64,000 nt of DNA from Gemmatimonadota bacterium (GTDB lineage: Bacteria > Gemmatimonadota > Gemmatimonadetes > Longimicrobiales > Gaopeijiaceae). The position numbers and the translations under genes are program-made. The DNA is taken from positions 1 to 64,000 of the forward strand of contig JAURER010000003.1 in assembly GCA_030827315.1 (NCBI GenBank). The letters run 5' to 3'. Within the stretch, counting starts at the first letter, position 1. Each line of letters begins with the position of its first letter. This document shows, piece by piece, positions 29,906 to 40,705 of the stretch. Under the pieces are notes generated by a model. The model ran no database searches, was not told the origin of the DNA, and was given only the letters and a program-made list of their open reading frames with translations.

Positions 29906-32731
29906 ATGAACCGCTCGTCACGGGGAGGAACGGGCGCGCTGCACGGAGGGCGCCGGCTGATCGTGATCCTCGTCGCGATCGGTCTGGTCGCGGGCGTCGG
30001 TCGCGCGCTCACCGGACTCTACGTCGAAGTGCTCTGGCAGCTGCAGGCGGGCTACGCGGGCGTCTTCTGGCGCCGCGTGGCCTGGGAGTGGGGGGTGCAG
30101 GTGGCCGCTGGCGTGCTCGTGGCGGCAGTCGTGTTCCTCAACCTCCGGGTCGCGGCGACCACGCTGGGCGGCATCCAGATCCGGCGGCGGTTCGGGAACA
30201 TCGAGATCTCCGAGCAGATCCCCAGGAGGTACGTGACCTGGTCGCTCGGCACCGCCGCGGTGCTCATCGGCCTCTGGTTCGGGGCCGCCGTGCCGCCGGG
30301 CATCGGGCGACAGGCGCTGCTGGCCATCTCAGCCCCGGCGTGGGGCGTCACCGATCCCGTCCTGAACCGGGACCTCGGCTTCTACGTCTTCTGGTACCCG
30401 GTGCTGGGCAGCGCGATCACCTACGCCATGATCCTGGCCATCCTGGTCTTCACGCTCGCCACGGCGGGGTACGCGGCCACCGGGGCGGTTTCGTGGGCGC
30501 GCGGGCGCCTTCAGGCGCACGGCATCGCCCGCGTGCACCTCGGGATGATTCTGGCGATCTCTTTCCTCCTGCTGTCGCTGCGACTCTGGCTGGGCCGTTA
30601 CGAGCTTCTCATGAGCGGAAGCTCGGCGGTGCAGGGGATCTTCGGGTTCACGGACGCGCATGCCCGACTTCCCGCGCTCCGCACCCTCGCCGTCATCAGC
30701 GCGGGCGCGGGGGCCGCGACCGCTTGGGGCGCGCTGCGAGACCGCGGGTGGGCGCTCGTCACCTCGTTCACGGTCGTCGTCCTCTCCACGGTCCTCATCG
30801 GCAACGTCTATCCGTCGCTCATCCAGAACTTCCGTGTCGAGCCAAACGAGCTGCAGCGCGAGACTCCCTACATCGAGCACGCGCTGGACTTCACGCGACG
30901 CGGTTTCGGTCTGGAGGAGACCGAGCGCCGCAGCTTGCAGCACGACGCCGACGTCGCGCTGGACTGGGACGAGGCCGCGCGTCAGTTCGCCGGCCTGCCC
31001 GTGTGGGGGAGGGACCCATTGCGGACGACCTTCCAGGAAGTCGAAGCCCGCTTCTCCTACTACGACTTCGACGGAGTCTTCATCGACCGGTACCCGTCCT
31101 CGGAAGGGCTGACTCCCGTAGCCATCGCGGTCCGGAAGATCGACCCGGCCGGCATCCAGGGAATCCAGGGAAGCAACTGGCAGAACACGCGCCTCCGCGA
31201 GCGATACGTGTCCGGGATGGGCGCGGTAGCGTCCGTCGCCAACCGCCGTTCGCCCGACGGGCGGCCGGAAATGCTCCTCGCCGGCATTCCGCCGGTCGCC
31301 GCGCAGAGTACCGCCGGCGTGACTCCCCTGACGCTGCAGCGTCCCCAGGTCTACTACGGAGCATACGCGGTACGCTCGGGGTCGCTGCCCGGGGGGGGCG
31401 ACTACGCGATCGTCACCCCGGGCGACGACCAGTACCGAAACCCCGATGGCGTGGTCGGGCTCGCCGGCGAGGACTTCCCCGAGGGGATCCCGCTCTCCTC
31501 GGCGCTGCGCTCCGCGCTCCTCGCCTGGCGGTTCGGTACCGCGAACCTCCTGTTCTCTTCTGAGATCCACTCCGAAAGCCGCCTCATCCACCGACGGGAC
31601 GTCGTCGAGCGCGCAGAGGCGATCGCGCCCTTCCTCCGCTTTCCGGAAGTGCCCTATCCGGTCATCCACGAGGGACGGATCGTCTGGGTCCTTGAGGCGT
31701 TCACCGGGACGAGGGCCTTCCCGCTCGCCGCCGTGCACCCGATGGGCGCCCTCGGTACGTCGGGCCGGTTCGTCCGCTACGTCCGCAACAGCGTCAAGGT
31801 CACGGTCGATGCGGTGACCGGTGACGTCCGCTTCTACAGGGTGCCCATCCACGATCCCCTCGCCGACGCCCTCGACCAGGCGTATCCGGGGCTCCTCGAA
31901 CCCATGGAGTCGATGCCGGAGGGGCTGCGCAGCCATCTGCGCTACCCCCGCTCGCTCCTGGCCCTGCAGTCGAGGGTGCTCCTGCAGTACCACCAGGAGA
32001 CCGCACCCGTCTTCCACGGCCAACAGGACGTCTGGAGCGAGCCGGAGGAGCTCGCCAAGAGCACCAGCCCGGTGCCGTACGAAGCGGAATACGGGATCTG
32101 GCGGCTTCCGGGCGAGGAGGAGGCGCGCTTTCACCTCACCACCGTCTTCGTCCCGAGCGGCCGCGAGAACCTCACGGCCATCTTCGTCGGACGCACCGAC
32201 GCAGCGGGCCGCCCCGAGACGGTCCTGATGGACGTGCCGGTGGACCAGCAGCTGCTCGGCCCGAGGCAGATCGAGGCACAGGTCGAGCAGGATCCCGTGA
32301 TCTCGCAGCAGTTCTCCCTCTGGCGCACGGGAGGGAGCGAGGTCTGGACCGGGCACCTGCACCTGGTGCCCGTGGGCGAGCGGCTCCTCTACGTCGAACC
32401 GGTCTTCCTCGCGGCGACGAATGACGCCATTCCCGAGCTTCGTCGTTTCGTGGTGAGCGACGGGAGGGAAGTCGTCATGACCGAGACGCTGCCCGAGGCC
32501 TTCGTCCAGCTGTCCGGTCGCGCCGCCCCGGCGCCGGCCGGGGTCGCCGACGCTCCGTGGCCCCAGGAACCGCCGGTTACGGGCCAGGCCACCGGAAGCT
32601 GGCCGGTCGAGGCGTTGCGGCTCCTCGAGCAGGCCGAGACCCGCGCCCGTGCCGGGGACTGGCAGGGGTACGGCGTGGCCCTGGACGAGCTCCGCGAACT
32701 CCTGCGGCGGCTCCAGGGCGGCGGCGGGTGA
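29906..32731 (+). CDS. UPF0182 (COG1615) family large membrane protein
   Basis: N-terminal multi-TM, GYxGVFWRR, YVTWSLGTAAVLIGLWFG; VEPNELQRETPYIEHALDFTRRGFGL, FTDAHARLPALR; 941 aa. Confidence 0.88.
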   Translation: MNRSSRGGTGALHGGRRLIVILVAIGLVAGVGRALTGLYVEVLWQLQAGYAGVFWRRVAWEWGVQVAAGVLVAAVVFLNLRVAATTLGGIQIRRRFGNIEISEQIPRRYVTWSLGTAAVLIGLWFGAAVPPGIGRQALLAISAPAWGVTDPVLNRDLGFYVFWYPVLGSAITYAMILAILVFTLATAGYAATGAVSWARGRLQAHGIARVHLGMILAISFLLLSLRLWLGRYELLMSGSSAVQGIFGFTDAHARLPALRTLAVISAGAGAATAWGALRDRGWALVTSFTVVVLSTVLIGNVYPSLIQNFRVEPNELQRETPYIEHALDFTRRGFGLEETERRSLQHDADVALDWDEAARQFAGLPVWGRDPLRTTFQEVEARFSYYDFDGVFIDRYPSSEGLTPVAIAVRKIDPAGIQGIQGSNWQNTRLRERYVSGMGAVASVANRRSPDGRPEMLLAGIPPVAAQSTAGVTPLTLQRPQVYYGAYAVRSGSLPGGGDYAIVTPGDDQYRNPDGVVGLAGEDFPEGIPLSSALRSALLAWRFGTANLLFSSEIHSESRLIHRRDVVERAEAIAPFLRFPEVPYPVIHEGRIVWVLEAFTGTRAFPLAAVHPMGALGTSGRFVRYVRNSVKVTVDAVTGDVRFYRVPIHDPLADALDQAYPGLLEPMESMPEGLRSHLRYPRSLLALQSRVLLQYHQETAPVFHGQQDVWSEPEELAKSTSPVPYEAEYGIWRLPGEEEARFHLTTVFVPSGRENLTAIFVGRTDAAGRPETVLMDVPVDQQLLGPRQIEAQVEQDPVISQQFSLWRTGGSEVWTGHLHLVPVGERLLYVEPVFLAATNDAIPELRRFVVSDGREVVMTETLPEAFVQLSGRAAPAPAGVADAPWPQEPPVTGQATGSWPVEALRLLEQAETRARAGDWQGYGVALDELRELLRRLQGGGG

Positions 32732-32770
32732 CGCAGCCCGAAGGGCCCTCGCGACCCCCGGCCTCTACCG

Positions 32771-32799
32771 TTGATCGCCCCCCGGTGCTCTGGTAGGTT
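32771..32799 (+). promoter_or_regulatory. Sigma70-like promoter for sucCD
   Basis: TTGATC (32771-32776), N17, TAGGTT (32794-32799). Confidence 0.5.
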
Positions 32800-32808
32800 C
32801 CTTTGCTC

Positions 32809-32830
32809 TCCCGCGGCCTAACGCGCGGGA
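32809..32830. other. Inverted repeat in the presumed sucC leader
   Basis: TCCCGCG-gcctaacg-CGCGGGA: perfect 7-bp arms, 8-nt loop, just downstream of the -10. Confidence 0.45.
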
Positions 32831-32857
32831 CAACCAGAAACCAGCGACCGACAACGT

Positions 32858-33991
32858 ATGGACATCCACGAGTACCAGGCCAAGGAGCGCTTCATCGCGG
32901 CCGGGATTCCCGTTCCCCCGGGCAGGATCGCGACCACCGCCGACGAGGCCGAAGCGATCGCGAGGGATTTCGGCGGTCCGGTCATGGTCAAGGCACAGGT
33001 CCACTCCGGAGGCCGGGGCAAGGCGGGGGGCGTGAAGTACGCCGCCGACGCCGCCGCGGCCCGTGAGCACGCCTCCCGGATTCTCGGGATGGACATCAAG
33101 GGGCTGACGGTCGAGAAGGTCCTGGTCACGCCGGCAGAGGACATCGCCAGCGAGGCGTACGTCGGGGTCCTCGTCGACCGGAAGACGCAGGCGGCGACCT
33201 TCATGGTCTCGGCCGAGGGCGGGATGGACATCGAGGAGGTCGCCGCGACGAACCCCGATGCGATCCGCCGACTTGCCGTCGATCCCCGGTACGGTCTTCT
33301 TCCGCACCAGGCCTACTGGCTCGCGAACTTCCTGTACGAGGAACCGGCGCACATCAGGCAGGCCGCCAGCGTGATCGCCCGGCTCTACGACTCCTTCGTG
33401 GACTCCGGGGCCTCGATGACGGAGATCAATCCGCTCATCACGACCCCCGACGGAGCGGTCAAGGCGATCGACGCCAAGATGAGCATCGACGACAACGAGC
33501 TCTTCCGTCGGCCCGACGTCGCAGCCATGCGCGACAACTCGGCCGAGCCGGCGTCGGAGACGAAGGCCCGCGAGGCGAGTCTCTCGTACGTGAAGCTCGA
33601 CGGAAGCGTCGGCTGCTGCGTCAACGGCGCGGGCCTGGCCATGGCGACCATGGATCTGGTGAAGTACTACGGCGGCGAGCCGGCGAACTTCCTCGACATC
33701 GGCGGATCGTCCAATCCGGACAAAGTCGTGGCGGCGCTCGAGATCATCACCTCGGATCCGAACGTCAAGTCGATCCTCTTCAACATCTTCGGTGGAATCA
33801 CCCGCTGTGACGACGTGGCCAACGGGATCGTCGAGGCCACGAAGCGGATCCAGATCGACGTCCCGATCGTGATTCGTCTCACGGGCACCAACGAAGAGCT
33901 CGCGCTCGAGATCCTCGAAAAGGCCGGGTTCTCGGCCTACACCTCCATGGACGCGGTCGTCGAAAAGGCCGTTCAGCTGGCCAACGCGTAA
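32858..33991 (+). CDS. sucC: Succinate--CoA ligase, beta subunit
   Basis: [82 protein letters not shown]. Confidence 0.95.
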   Translation: MDIHEYQAKERFIAAGIPVPPGRIATTADEAEAIARDFGGPVMVKAQVHSGGRGKAGGVKYAADAAAAREHASRILGMDIKGLTVEKVLVTPAEDIASEAYVGVLVDRKTQAATFMVSAEGGMDIEEVAATNPDAIRRLAVDPRYGLLPHQAYWLANFLYEEPAHIRQAASVIARLYDSFVDSGASMTEINPLITTPDGAVKAIDAKMSIDDNELFRRPDVAAMRDNSAEPASETKAREASLSYVKLDGSVGCCVNGAGLAMATMDLVKYYGGEPANFLDIGGSSNPDKVVAALEIITSDPNVKSILFNIFGGITRCDDVANGIVEATKRIQIDVPIVIRLTGTNEELALEILEKAGFSAYTSMDAVVEKAVQLANA

Positions 33992-34002
33992 GGCGCACAG
34001 AC

Positions 34003-34887
34003 ATGTCGATCTTCATCGATTCCGATACCAGGCTGGTCGTCCAGGGCATCACTGGACGCGACGGCTCCTTCCACACCCGCCAGATGATGGAGTACGGCAC
34101 GCAGGTCGTGGCCGGCGTGACTCCCGGCAAGGGTGGACAGACCTTCGAAGGCCCGGGCGGCAGGACCGCTCCGATCTTCAACTCCATGGACGAGGCCGTG
34201 GCCGAGACCGGGGCCAATACCTCGGTCATCTACGTGCCGCCCGCGTTCGCCGCAGATGCCGTGCTGGAGGCCGCCGACTCCGGGGTCACCTTCGTCGTGG
34301 CGATCACCGAGGGCGTACCGGTGCTGGACATGGCGCGCGCCCACGCGTTCGCCCGTGACAAGGGCGTGCGCGTCCTCGGGCCGAACTGCCCGGGCCTGAT
34401 CTCCCCCGGAAAGTCCAAGGTGGGAATCCTGCCGGCTCAGATCGTGACGGAGGGCCCCATCGGCGTCGTGTCCCGCTCGGGGACGCTCACGTACGAGGCG
34501 GTCTTCCAGCTGACCAACGTCGGACTCGGCCAGACCACGTGCGTCGGCATCGGCGGTGACCCGCTCATCGGAACGAATTTCATCGACTGTCTCAAGGCCT
34601 TCCAGGCCGACCCCGACACGACCGCGGTGGTGATGATCGGCGAGATCGGCGGCACGGACGAGCAGGAAGCGGCCGCCTTCGTGAAGGAGCACATGACGAA
34701 GCCCGTCGTGGGCTTCATCGCCGGTCAGACGGCGCCTCCGGGCCGCCGCATGGGCCACGCGGGAGCGATCATCAGCGGGTCGGCGGGCACGGCGGAAGAG
34801 AAAATGAAGGCGTTCGCGGACAACGGCATCGCCGTGGCGAAGCGTCCGGCCGACATCGTGGGACTCATCCAAGATGCGATCGCCTGA
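34003..34887 (+). CDS. sucD: Succinate--CoA ligase, alpha subunit
   Basis: [71 protein letters not shown]. Confidence 0.95.
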   Translation: MSIFIDSDTRLVVQGITGRDGSFHTRQMMEYGTQVVAGVTPGKGGQTFEGPGGRTAPIFNSMDEAVAETGANTSVIYVPPAFAADAVLEAADSGVTFVVAITEGVPVLDMARAHAFARDKGVRVLGPNCPGLISPGKSKVGILPAQIVTEGPIGVVSRSGTLTYEAVFQLTNVGLGQTTCVGIGGDPLIGTNFIDCLKAFQADPDTTAVVMIGEIGGTDEQEAAAFVKEHMTKPVVGFIAGQTAPPGRRMGHAGAIISGSAGTAEEKMKAFADNGIAVAKRPADIVGLIQDAIA

Positions 34888-34948
34888 CGTGCGGACCACC
34901 GTCCTCCGTCCCCGTGGGTTCCCGGGGCGTGCAACGAGGGAGGTCATC

Positions 34949-35425
34949 GTGAAGAAGCCCACGGGTGAGAAGCTGCTCGTGCAGCACGCCATCCAGCCCG
35001 TGCAGTACCGGGTTTATGCGGACACGCCTCTGGCGGAGGTGGTGGATCTGATGGTCCGCCGCTCCGTGCCGGCGGTACCCGTGGTTGGAGAACGCTACGA
35101 GGTCCTCGGAATCATCACCGCCGGCGACGCCCTGCGTGAAGTCCTCGATGACGGAGCTGCCCAGGAGAGACGAAGGGAGGGGGTCGGGGGCGTCGGCTCC
35201 GGTACCCCGAGAAGGGCGCGGGACGTCATGACGCGTGCCGTGCTCTGCGTGTCCGAGACGCAGCCGCTGGTCGACGCCGCGCGCACGATGGTGAACAGGA
35301 AGGTCCAGCAGCTCCCCGTCGTCCGCGACGGAGAGCTGGTGGGCCTGATCACGAGAGACGCGGTCCTCGAAGCGCTCCGGCCCGCACACAAAGAACCCTC
35401 AGACAACCCGGACGAACGTTCATGA
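34949..35425 (+). CDS. CBS-domain protein (two CBS motifs)
   Basis: [48 protein letters not shown]...[51 protein letters not shown]. An alternative start overlaps sucD (34874). Confidence 0.8.
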   Translation: MKKPTGEKLLVQHAIQPVQYRVYADTPLAEVVDLMVRRSVPAVPVVGERYEVLGIITAGDALREVLDDGAAQERRREGVGGVGSGTPRRARDVMTRAVLCVSETQPLVDAARTMVNRKVQQLPVVRDGELVGLITRDAVLEALRPAHKEPSDNPDERS

Positions 35426-35841
35426 GCCTCACACTGGCGATCATCAAGCCCGACGCGGTCGGATCGGGAAAGGCCGGTAAGATCCTCGCGCACCTCGAGT
35501 CCGCGGGCTTCACGGTCCGCGCCCTGCGCCTCACCACGCTCGACAAGACCCAGGCAGGCGCGTTCTACGCCGTGCACGCCGGGCGCCCGTTCTACGACGA
35601 GCTGGTCGACTTCATGACGTCCGGACCGGTCATGCCGATGGTCCTCGAGGCGGATGACGCGGTGGCGAAGCTTCGGGACGCGATCGGCGCCACGGATCCT
35701 GCCCAGGCGGCCGAGGGCACCGTGCGGAGGCTCTACGCCGAGTCGAAGGGACGCAACGCCATCCACGCTTCGGATTCCGACGAGAACGCGGCGATCGAGA
35801 TCGGCTTCTTCTTCTCGATGCACGAGCGACTCGGCCTCTGA
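35422..35841 (+). CDS. ndk: Nucleoside diphosphate kinase
   Basis: [72 protein letters not shown]. Confidence 0.95.
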   Translation: MSLTLAIIKPDAVGSGKAGKILAHLESAGFTVRALRLTTLDKTQAGAFYAVHAGRPFYDELVDFMTSGPVMPMVLEADDAVAKLRDAIGATDPAQAAEGTVRRLYAESKGRNAIHASDSDENAAIEIGFFFSMHERLGL

Positions 35842-35869
35842 GCCCGTCCCGGGGGGCACCCCGCGTCGC

Positions 35870-35897
35870 TGGACATTCCTCCTGCGGTTGCTAGCTT
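35870..35897 (+). promoter_or_regulatory. Sigma70-like promoter immediately upstream of yceD-rpmF-plsX-fab
   Basis: TGGACA (35870-35875), N16, TAGCTT (35892-35897); ATG at 35906. Confidence 0.45.
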
Positions 35898-35905
35898 TCC
35901 CGACT

Positions 35906-36415
35906 ATGCTCAGAGTTGATCTCGGGCAACTGGACCGTGAGGGCTCGGTCGCCGTGGAAGCCAGTATTCCCGCGGAGGACGGGCTGTGGGACGGCGCCGG
36001 TCTCCTCTGGGACGGTGACGTCGTCGTGAAGCTTCAGGCGACGTTCGCTGGAACGGGAGAGGTCGTCGCCAGGGGTACCGTCGAAGGGAGGCTTCGCCAG
36101 GAGTGCCGGCGCTGCCTCAAGGCGGTGGACACCCCCTATGCGCAGGCCCTCACGCTGGTGTTCGTGTCGGACGGCTCGGAGGAGGACGGCGATGGCGGCG
36201 CGTACGGTTTCGACGCCGACCAGGCCGAGTTGGACCTTGGCGAAGCAGTCCGCGAGGAAGTGGTCCTCGCGGTCAATCCCTACGTAGTTTGCGATCCGGA
36301 GTGCAAAGGGCTCTGTTCGCGTTGCGGGGCGGACCTCAACGAGGGCCCCTGCCACTGCAGCGAGAATGAGTTCGATCCCCGCTGGGAAGCACTCCGGCGT
36401 CTGAAGAGCGAGTGA
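35906..36415 (+). CDS. DUF177/YceD family protein
   Basis: LRVDLGQLDREGSVAVEASIP, GTVEGRLRQECRRCLKAVDTPY, VCDPECKGLCSRCGADLNEGPCHC; upstream of rpmF as usual. Confidence 0.88.
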   Translation: MLRVDLGQLDREGSVAVEASIPAEDGLWDGAGLLWDGDVVVKLQATFAGTGEVVARGTVEGRLRQECRRCLKAVDTPYAQALTLVFVSDGSEEDGDGGAYGFDADQAELDLGEAVREEVVLAVNPYVVCDPECKGLCSRCGADLNEGPCHCSENEFDPRWEALRRLKSE

Positions 36416-36418
36416 GAC

Positions 36419-36601
36419 ATGGCTGTTCCAAAGAAGCGCACGTCCAAGCAGCGCAAGCGGAAGCGGCGCACCCATTACAAGGCCGAGGGCGTGACCGTCC
36501 ACGAGTGCCCCAAGTGCGGCGACCCGAAAGTCCCGCATCGTGTCTGCCCCACGTGCGGACACTACAAGGGCGAGCCGGTCCTCGACATCGTCGAAGACTG
36601 A
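36419..36601 (+). CDS. rpmF: 50S ribosomal protein L32
   Basis: [21 protein letters not shown]...[22 protein letters not shown]. Confidence 0.95.
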   Translation: MAVPKKRTSKQRKRKRRTHYKAEGVTVHECPKCGDPKVPHRVCPTCGHYKGEPVLDIVED

Positions 36602-36686
36602 TCGACGGTCGCCGACATAGGACGAAGCGGACGGCTGACACGCGTGCCCTCCGCCCGGCCCCGTCACCCCAACCCCGGAAATCCCC

Positions 36687-37670
36687 GTGCGAATAGCCCT
36701 CGACGCGATGGGAACCGATCGGGCACCCGGACCTGAGGTCGCGGGTGCCTTGGCTGCGCTTCGCGCGCAGGACATGGGTGATCTCGAGGTCCTCCTTGTC
36801 GGGGATGAAGGGGCGATCAGGGCGGAGCTGGCGCAATTCGGCGACATCCCGTCAGGGATCGAGATCCACCACGCCGCGGACCGCGTGTCGGCAGAGGACT
36901 CGCCGGCTTCGGTGATCCGTCGCAAGCCTGATTCCTCGATCGCCGTGGGCCTCCGGCTGCACAAGGAAGGGAAGGCCGACGCCTTCGTCAGCGCGGGCTC
37001 GACCGGCGCCGTCATGGCAGCCTCGCTCTTCATCCTCCGCCCGCTGCCCGGAGTGGATCGCCCCCCGGTGGGTACGCTGCTGCCCACGGCGCGCGACCTT
37101 TGCCTGCTGCTCGACGCCGGCGCCAACATCGACTGCAAGCCGTCTCATCTGGTCCAGTTCGCCCACCTCGGCTCCGTCTACGCGAGGGACGCCATGGGCC
37201 GCGCGAACCCGCGGGTGGGTCTCCTCAACATCGGCGAGGAGCCCGGCAAGGGAGATGCGCTCACCGCCGAAGCATACGAGCTCCTCTCACGCGAGTCCGG
37301 ACTGAACTTCATCGGAAACATCGAGGGCCGCGACATCGTGCGCGGGGACTGCGACGTCATCGTCTGCGACGGCTTCGTCGGGAACATCCTTCTGAAGTTC
37401 TACGAGTCCGTCGCCGGCTACATCGTGGACCTCCTGCGCGTGGAGCTCGACAAGGTCCCCGATCGCAAGGTCGACCTCGACCACGTGTTCCGGGTGCTCG
37501 ACTATGCCGAGTACGGCGGCGCGCCCCTCCTCGGACTGGGGGGCGTCTCCATCATCTGTCACGGAAGTTCTCCGCCCAGGGCGATCCAGAACGCCCTTGC
37601 CGTGGCCGCGCGCGCGGTCCGGTCCGGCCTGGTTCGACACAGCGCCGAGGACGTGGGGCACCCCTCCTAG
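36687..37670 (+). CDS. plsX: Phosphate acyltransferase PlsX
   Basis: RIALDAMGTDRAPGPEVAGALAA, AFVSAGSTGAVMAASLFILRPLPGVDRPPVGTLLP, DVIVCDGFVGNILLKFYE. Confidence 0.94.
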   Translation: MRIALDAMGTDRAPGPEVAGALAALRAQDMGDLEVLLVGDEGAIRAELAQFGDIPSGIEIHHAADRVSAEDSPASVIRRKPDSSIAVGLRLHKEGKADAFVSAGSTGAVMAASLFILRPLPGVDRPPVGTLLPTARDLCLLLDAGANIDCKPSHLVQFAHLGSVYARDAMGRANPRVGLLNIGEEPGKGDALTAEAYELLSRESGLNFIGNIEGRDIVRGDCDVIVCDGFVGNILLKFYESVAGYIVDLLRVELDKVPDRKVDLDHVFRVLDYAEYGGAPLLGLGGVSIICHGSSPPRAIQNALAVAARAVRSGLVRHSAEDVGHPS

Positions 37671-37683
37671 CCAGGGATCGATC

Positions 37684-38679
37684 ATGCAGACTCCCATGCC
37701 CATCGTCGAGATCGCGGGGACCGGTCGGTTTCTTCCGGACAACGTGGTCACCAACGACGACCTCGCCAAGCGCATGGACACCTCCGACGAGTGGATCCAG
37801 ACGCGCACCGGAATCCGCGAGCGGCGCATCGCCCCGCCGGAGCTGTGGGCGGCCCAGATGGGCACGGAGGCGGCGCGAAAGGCCATGGAAAAGGCCGGGG
37901 TCGAGCCGGGCGAGGTGGACATCCTGATTGTGTCCACGGCCACGCCGGATCGCTGGCTCCCGTCCACGGCCTGTGACATGCAGTCGCTGATCGGGTGCGA
38001 CAACGCGCTCGCGTTCGACCTCATGGCCGCCTGTACCGGGCACCTGTACGCACTCACGATGGCCGAGGGATACATCGCCGCGGGACGCGGAGAAGTCGCT
38101 CTGGTCGTGGCTGCGGAAAAGATGAGCGCCATCATGGACTGGGACGATCGTAGCACCGCGGTCCTCTTCGGTGACGGCGCCGGCGCGGCAGTCGTGCGGA
38201 AGGCCGACGGCTCGGGCCGGGGGATCCTCTCCTCGCACCACCGGTCCGACGGAAAGCTCGCCGAGCTTCTGTACCGGCCCGGAGGCGGCGCGGTCGAGCC
38301 GCTGAGCCAGACCGTGCTCGACGAGGGCAGGCACCTGCTCAAGATGGAGGGTCGCGAGATTTTTAAGAACGCCGTTCGCTCGATGGCGGAGGCGTGCGAC
38401 CTGGCGCTGCAGAAGGCCGGCCTGACCGCCAGCGACATCGACCTGCTCGTGCCACACCAGGCGAACATCCGCATCATCGAGGCGACGGCCAAGTATGCCG
38501 GCATCCCGATGGATAAGGTCTACGTGAATGTGGACCGCTACGGCAACATGAGCTCCGCGACCGTGCCGATCGCCTTCGACGAAGCGATCGAGCAGGGCCG
38601 TCTGGGCCCGGGCTCCACCGCAATGACCGTCGCGTTCGGGGCCGGGCTCACGTGGGGCGCGATGACGATCCGCCTCTGA
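37684..38679 (+). CDS. fabH: 3-oxoacyl-ACP synthase III
   Basis: GRFLPDNVVTNDDLAKRMDTSDEWIQTRTGIRERRIA, DLMAACTGHLYAL, VPHQANIRIIEATAKYAGIP. Confidence 0.95.
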   Translation: MQTPMPIVEIAGTGRFLPDNVVTNDDLAKRMDTSDEWIQTRTGIRERRIAPPELWAAQMGTEAARKAMEKAGVEPGEVDILIVSTATPDRWLPSTACDMQSLIGCDNALAFDLMAACTGHLYALTMAEGYIAAGRGEVALVVAAEKMSAIMDWDDRSTAVLFGDGAGAAVVRKADGSGRGILSSHHRSDGKLAELLYRPGGGAVEPLSQTVLDEGRHLLKMEGREIFKNAVRSMAEACDLALQKAGLTASDIDLLVPHQANIRIIEATAKYAGIPMDKVYVNVDRYGNMSSATVPIAFDEAIEQGRLGPGSTAMTVAFGAGLTWGAMTIRL

Positions 38680-38699
38680 CGACCGAACCACTCGACCGA

Positions 38700-39617
38700 A
38701 TGTCTCTCGCGCTGATCTTCCCCGGTCAGGGGTCTCAATACGTCGGTATGGCGGCGGCGCTCGCTCGCAGCGAGCCGGCCGCGGCCGAGGTGCTCCGCGC
38801 CGCCGACGAAGCCCTCGGCTTCCCGCTTTCCGCTCTCATGGCGCACGGCCCGGAGGACGAGCTCACCGCCACCCGGAACGCCCAGCCCGCTCTGCTCACG
38901 CACTCCGTCGCCGCCCTGCGGGTGCTGGGTGACCGCCTCGGAGAGCCCGGCTTCGCCGCCGGACACTCACTGGGCGAATTCAGCGCGCACGTGGCCGCCG
39001 GTACCCTTGCGTTCGAGGACGCGCTGCGTGCCGTGAGGCTCCGAGGCGATCTCATGTACGCGGCGGGCCAGGCCCGACCAGGGACGATGGCCGCGGTCCT
39101 GGGGCTCGACGACGCCGCGGTCGAGGCCGTATGCGCACGCGTCGACTCCGGGGTGTGCGTACCGGCAAACTTCAACTCCGAGGGCCAGGTCGTCGTGAGT
39201 GGCGACGTCGCCGGTGTGGAGCAGGCGATGGAGCTCGCGCGGCAGGCGGGAGCTAAGCGCGTCGTTCCGCTCAACGTCTCCGGCGCCTTTCACTCCCCGC
39301 TCATGGAGCCCGCCGCCGAGGGGCTGCGTGATCATCTCGCGTCGATCGAATTCCACGATCCGGCCTTTCCGGTCATCTCGAACGCGACCGCGGAGCCGGT
39401 CACGAGCGGCGCACGGGCACGCGAGCTCCTGGTCGAGCAGCTCACTTCGCCCGTGCGGTGGAGCGCCTCGGTGTCCCGCATGGTCGAGGGCGGGGCAGAC
39501 CGCTTCCTCGAGCTCGGTCCCGGCAAGGTGCTTGCGACACTCAACCGTCGAAACGCGCGCGACGCGAGGACCACGTACGCCGGGGAGCCCGAAGACTTCT
39601 CGGGACTGGAGATCTGA
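38700..39617 (+). CDS. fabD: Malonyl-CoA:ACP transacylase
   Basis: LIFPGQGSQYVGMAAALA, QPALLTHSVAALRVL, AAGHSLGEFSAHVAAG. Confidence 0.95.
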   Translation: MSLALIFPGQGSQYVGMAAALARSEPAAAEVLRAADEALGFPLSALMAHGPEDELTATRNAQPALLTHSVAALRVLGDRLGEPGFAAGHSLGEFSAHVAAGTLAFEDALRAVRLRGDLMYAAGQARPGTMAAVLGLDDAAVEAVCARVDSGVCVPANFNSEGQVVVSGDVAGVEQAMELARQAGAKRVVPLNVSGAFHSPLMEPAAEGLRDHLASIEFHDPAFPVISNATAEPVTSGARARELLVEQLTSPVRWSASVSRMVEGGADRFLELGPGKVLATLNRRNARDARTTYAGEPEDFSGLEI

Positions 39618-39618
39618 C

Positions 39619-40356
39619 ATGAGTGAACTCGACGGTACGGTGGCCGTGGTGACCGGAGGATCCCGGGGAATCGGCCGCGCCATCGCGCAGGCGCTGGCGC
39701 AGGCCGGCGCGAAGGTCGCCGTCGTCGGTCGAAGCGGTGAGAGCGCGCAGCGTGCCGCGGCCGAGCTTCCGGGCGAGGGCCACGGCGGCTATGCGTGCGA
39801 CGTGGCCGACCCCGAGCAGGTGAACACCACTGTCGGCGCGATCGAGGCCGGGCAGGGGCCCGTCGGCATCCTGGTCAACAATGCAGGAATCACGCGCGAC
39901 AACATCCTGCTGCGCATGAAGGATGAGGAATTCGATGAGGTGATCGCAGCCAATCTCAAAGGCGCATTCAACTTCACCCGGGCCGTAACCCGCGGAATGA
40001 TGAAGCGGCGCGCCGGCGCGATCCTCAACATCACTTCGGTGGTGGGCCTGACGGGCAACGCAGGCCAGGCGAACTACGCCGCGTCGAAGGCGGGGATGGT
40101 CGGGCTCACGAAGAGCGTGGCCAAGGAACTCGCCAGCCGCGGGATCCGCTGCAACGCGATCGCGCCGGGCTTCATCGAGACCGACATGACCGACGCGCTC
40201 AACGAATCACAGGTGGAAGCGCTCCTCGGCCAGATCCCCCTGGGTGCACTCGGCGGTCCGGAGGACATCGCCGAAGCCGCGGTGTTTCTCGTAAGCCCTC
40301 GCGCGCGCTACATTACCGGCCAGGTTTTGGCGGTCGACGGCGGGATGGTCATGTAG
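39619..40356 (+). CDS. fabG: 3-oxoacyl-ACP reductase
   Basis: [81 protein letters not shown]. Confidence 0.95.
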   Translation: MSELDGTVAVVTGGSRGIGRAIAQALAQAGAKVAVVGRSGESAQRAAAELPGEGHGGYACDVADPEQVNTTVGAIEAGQGPVGILVNNAGITRDNILLRMKDEEFDEVIAANLKGAFNFTRAVTRGMMKRRAGAILNITSVVGLTGNAGQANYAASKAGMVGLTKSVAKELASRGIRCNAIAPGFIETDMTDALNESQVEALLGQIPLGALGGPEDIAEAAVFLVSPRARYITGQVLAVDGGMVM

Positions 40357-40426
40357 CCCTCCGGCACCGCCCTTTTCATTCTATTCACCAGCAGCACGAC
40401 CTTCAGACTTTCAGGAGGAAGGACAC

Positions 40427-40669
40427 ATGAGCGAGCCCACCGAGGCGCGGGTCCGTGAGATCATCATCAACGAACTGGGCGTCGAGCCCGAGAAGGTGAC
40501 CGACGACGCTTCGTTCGTTGAGGATCTCGGCGCGGATTCCCTCGACACGGTCGAGCTGGTCATGGCCTTCGAGGAAGAGTTCGGCATCGACATTCCCGAC
40601 GAGGACGCGGAGCAGATGCGCACGGTTGGCGACGCGATCCGGTATCTGAACCAGCACGCGTCGGAGTAG
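40427..40669 (+). CDS. acpP: Acyl carrier protein
   Basis: [33 protein letters not shown]; strong SD AGGAGGAAGG upstream. Confidence 0.96.
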   Translation: MSEPTEARVREIIINELGVEPEKVTDDASFVEDLGADSLDTVELVMAFEEEFGIDIPDEDAEQMRTVGDAIRYLNQHASE

Positions 40670-40705
40670 GCCGCGCCCTGCTTTCGCGCATTTCGACTGC
40701 ACGGC

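Noticed and set aside
30329-32362. 677-aa minus-strand ORF opposite the UPF0182 gene
   Set aside because: Composition-driven antisense ORF; the plus frame encodes a recognisable membrane protein.
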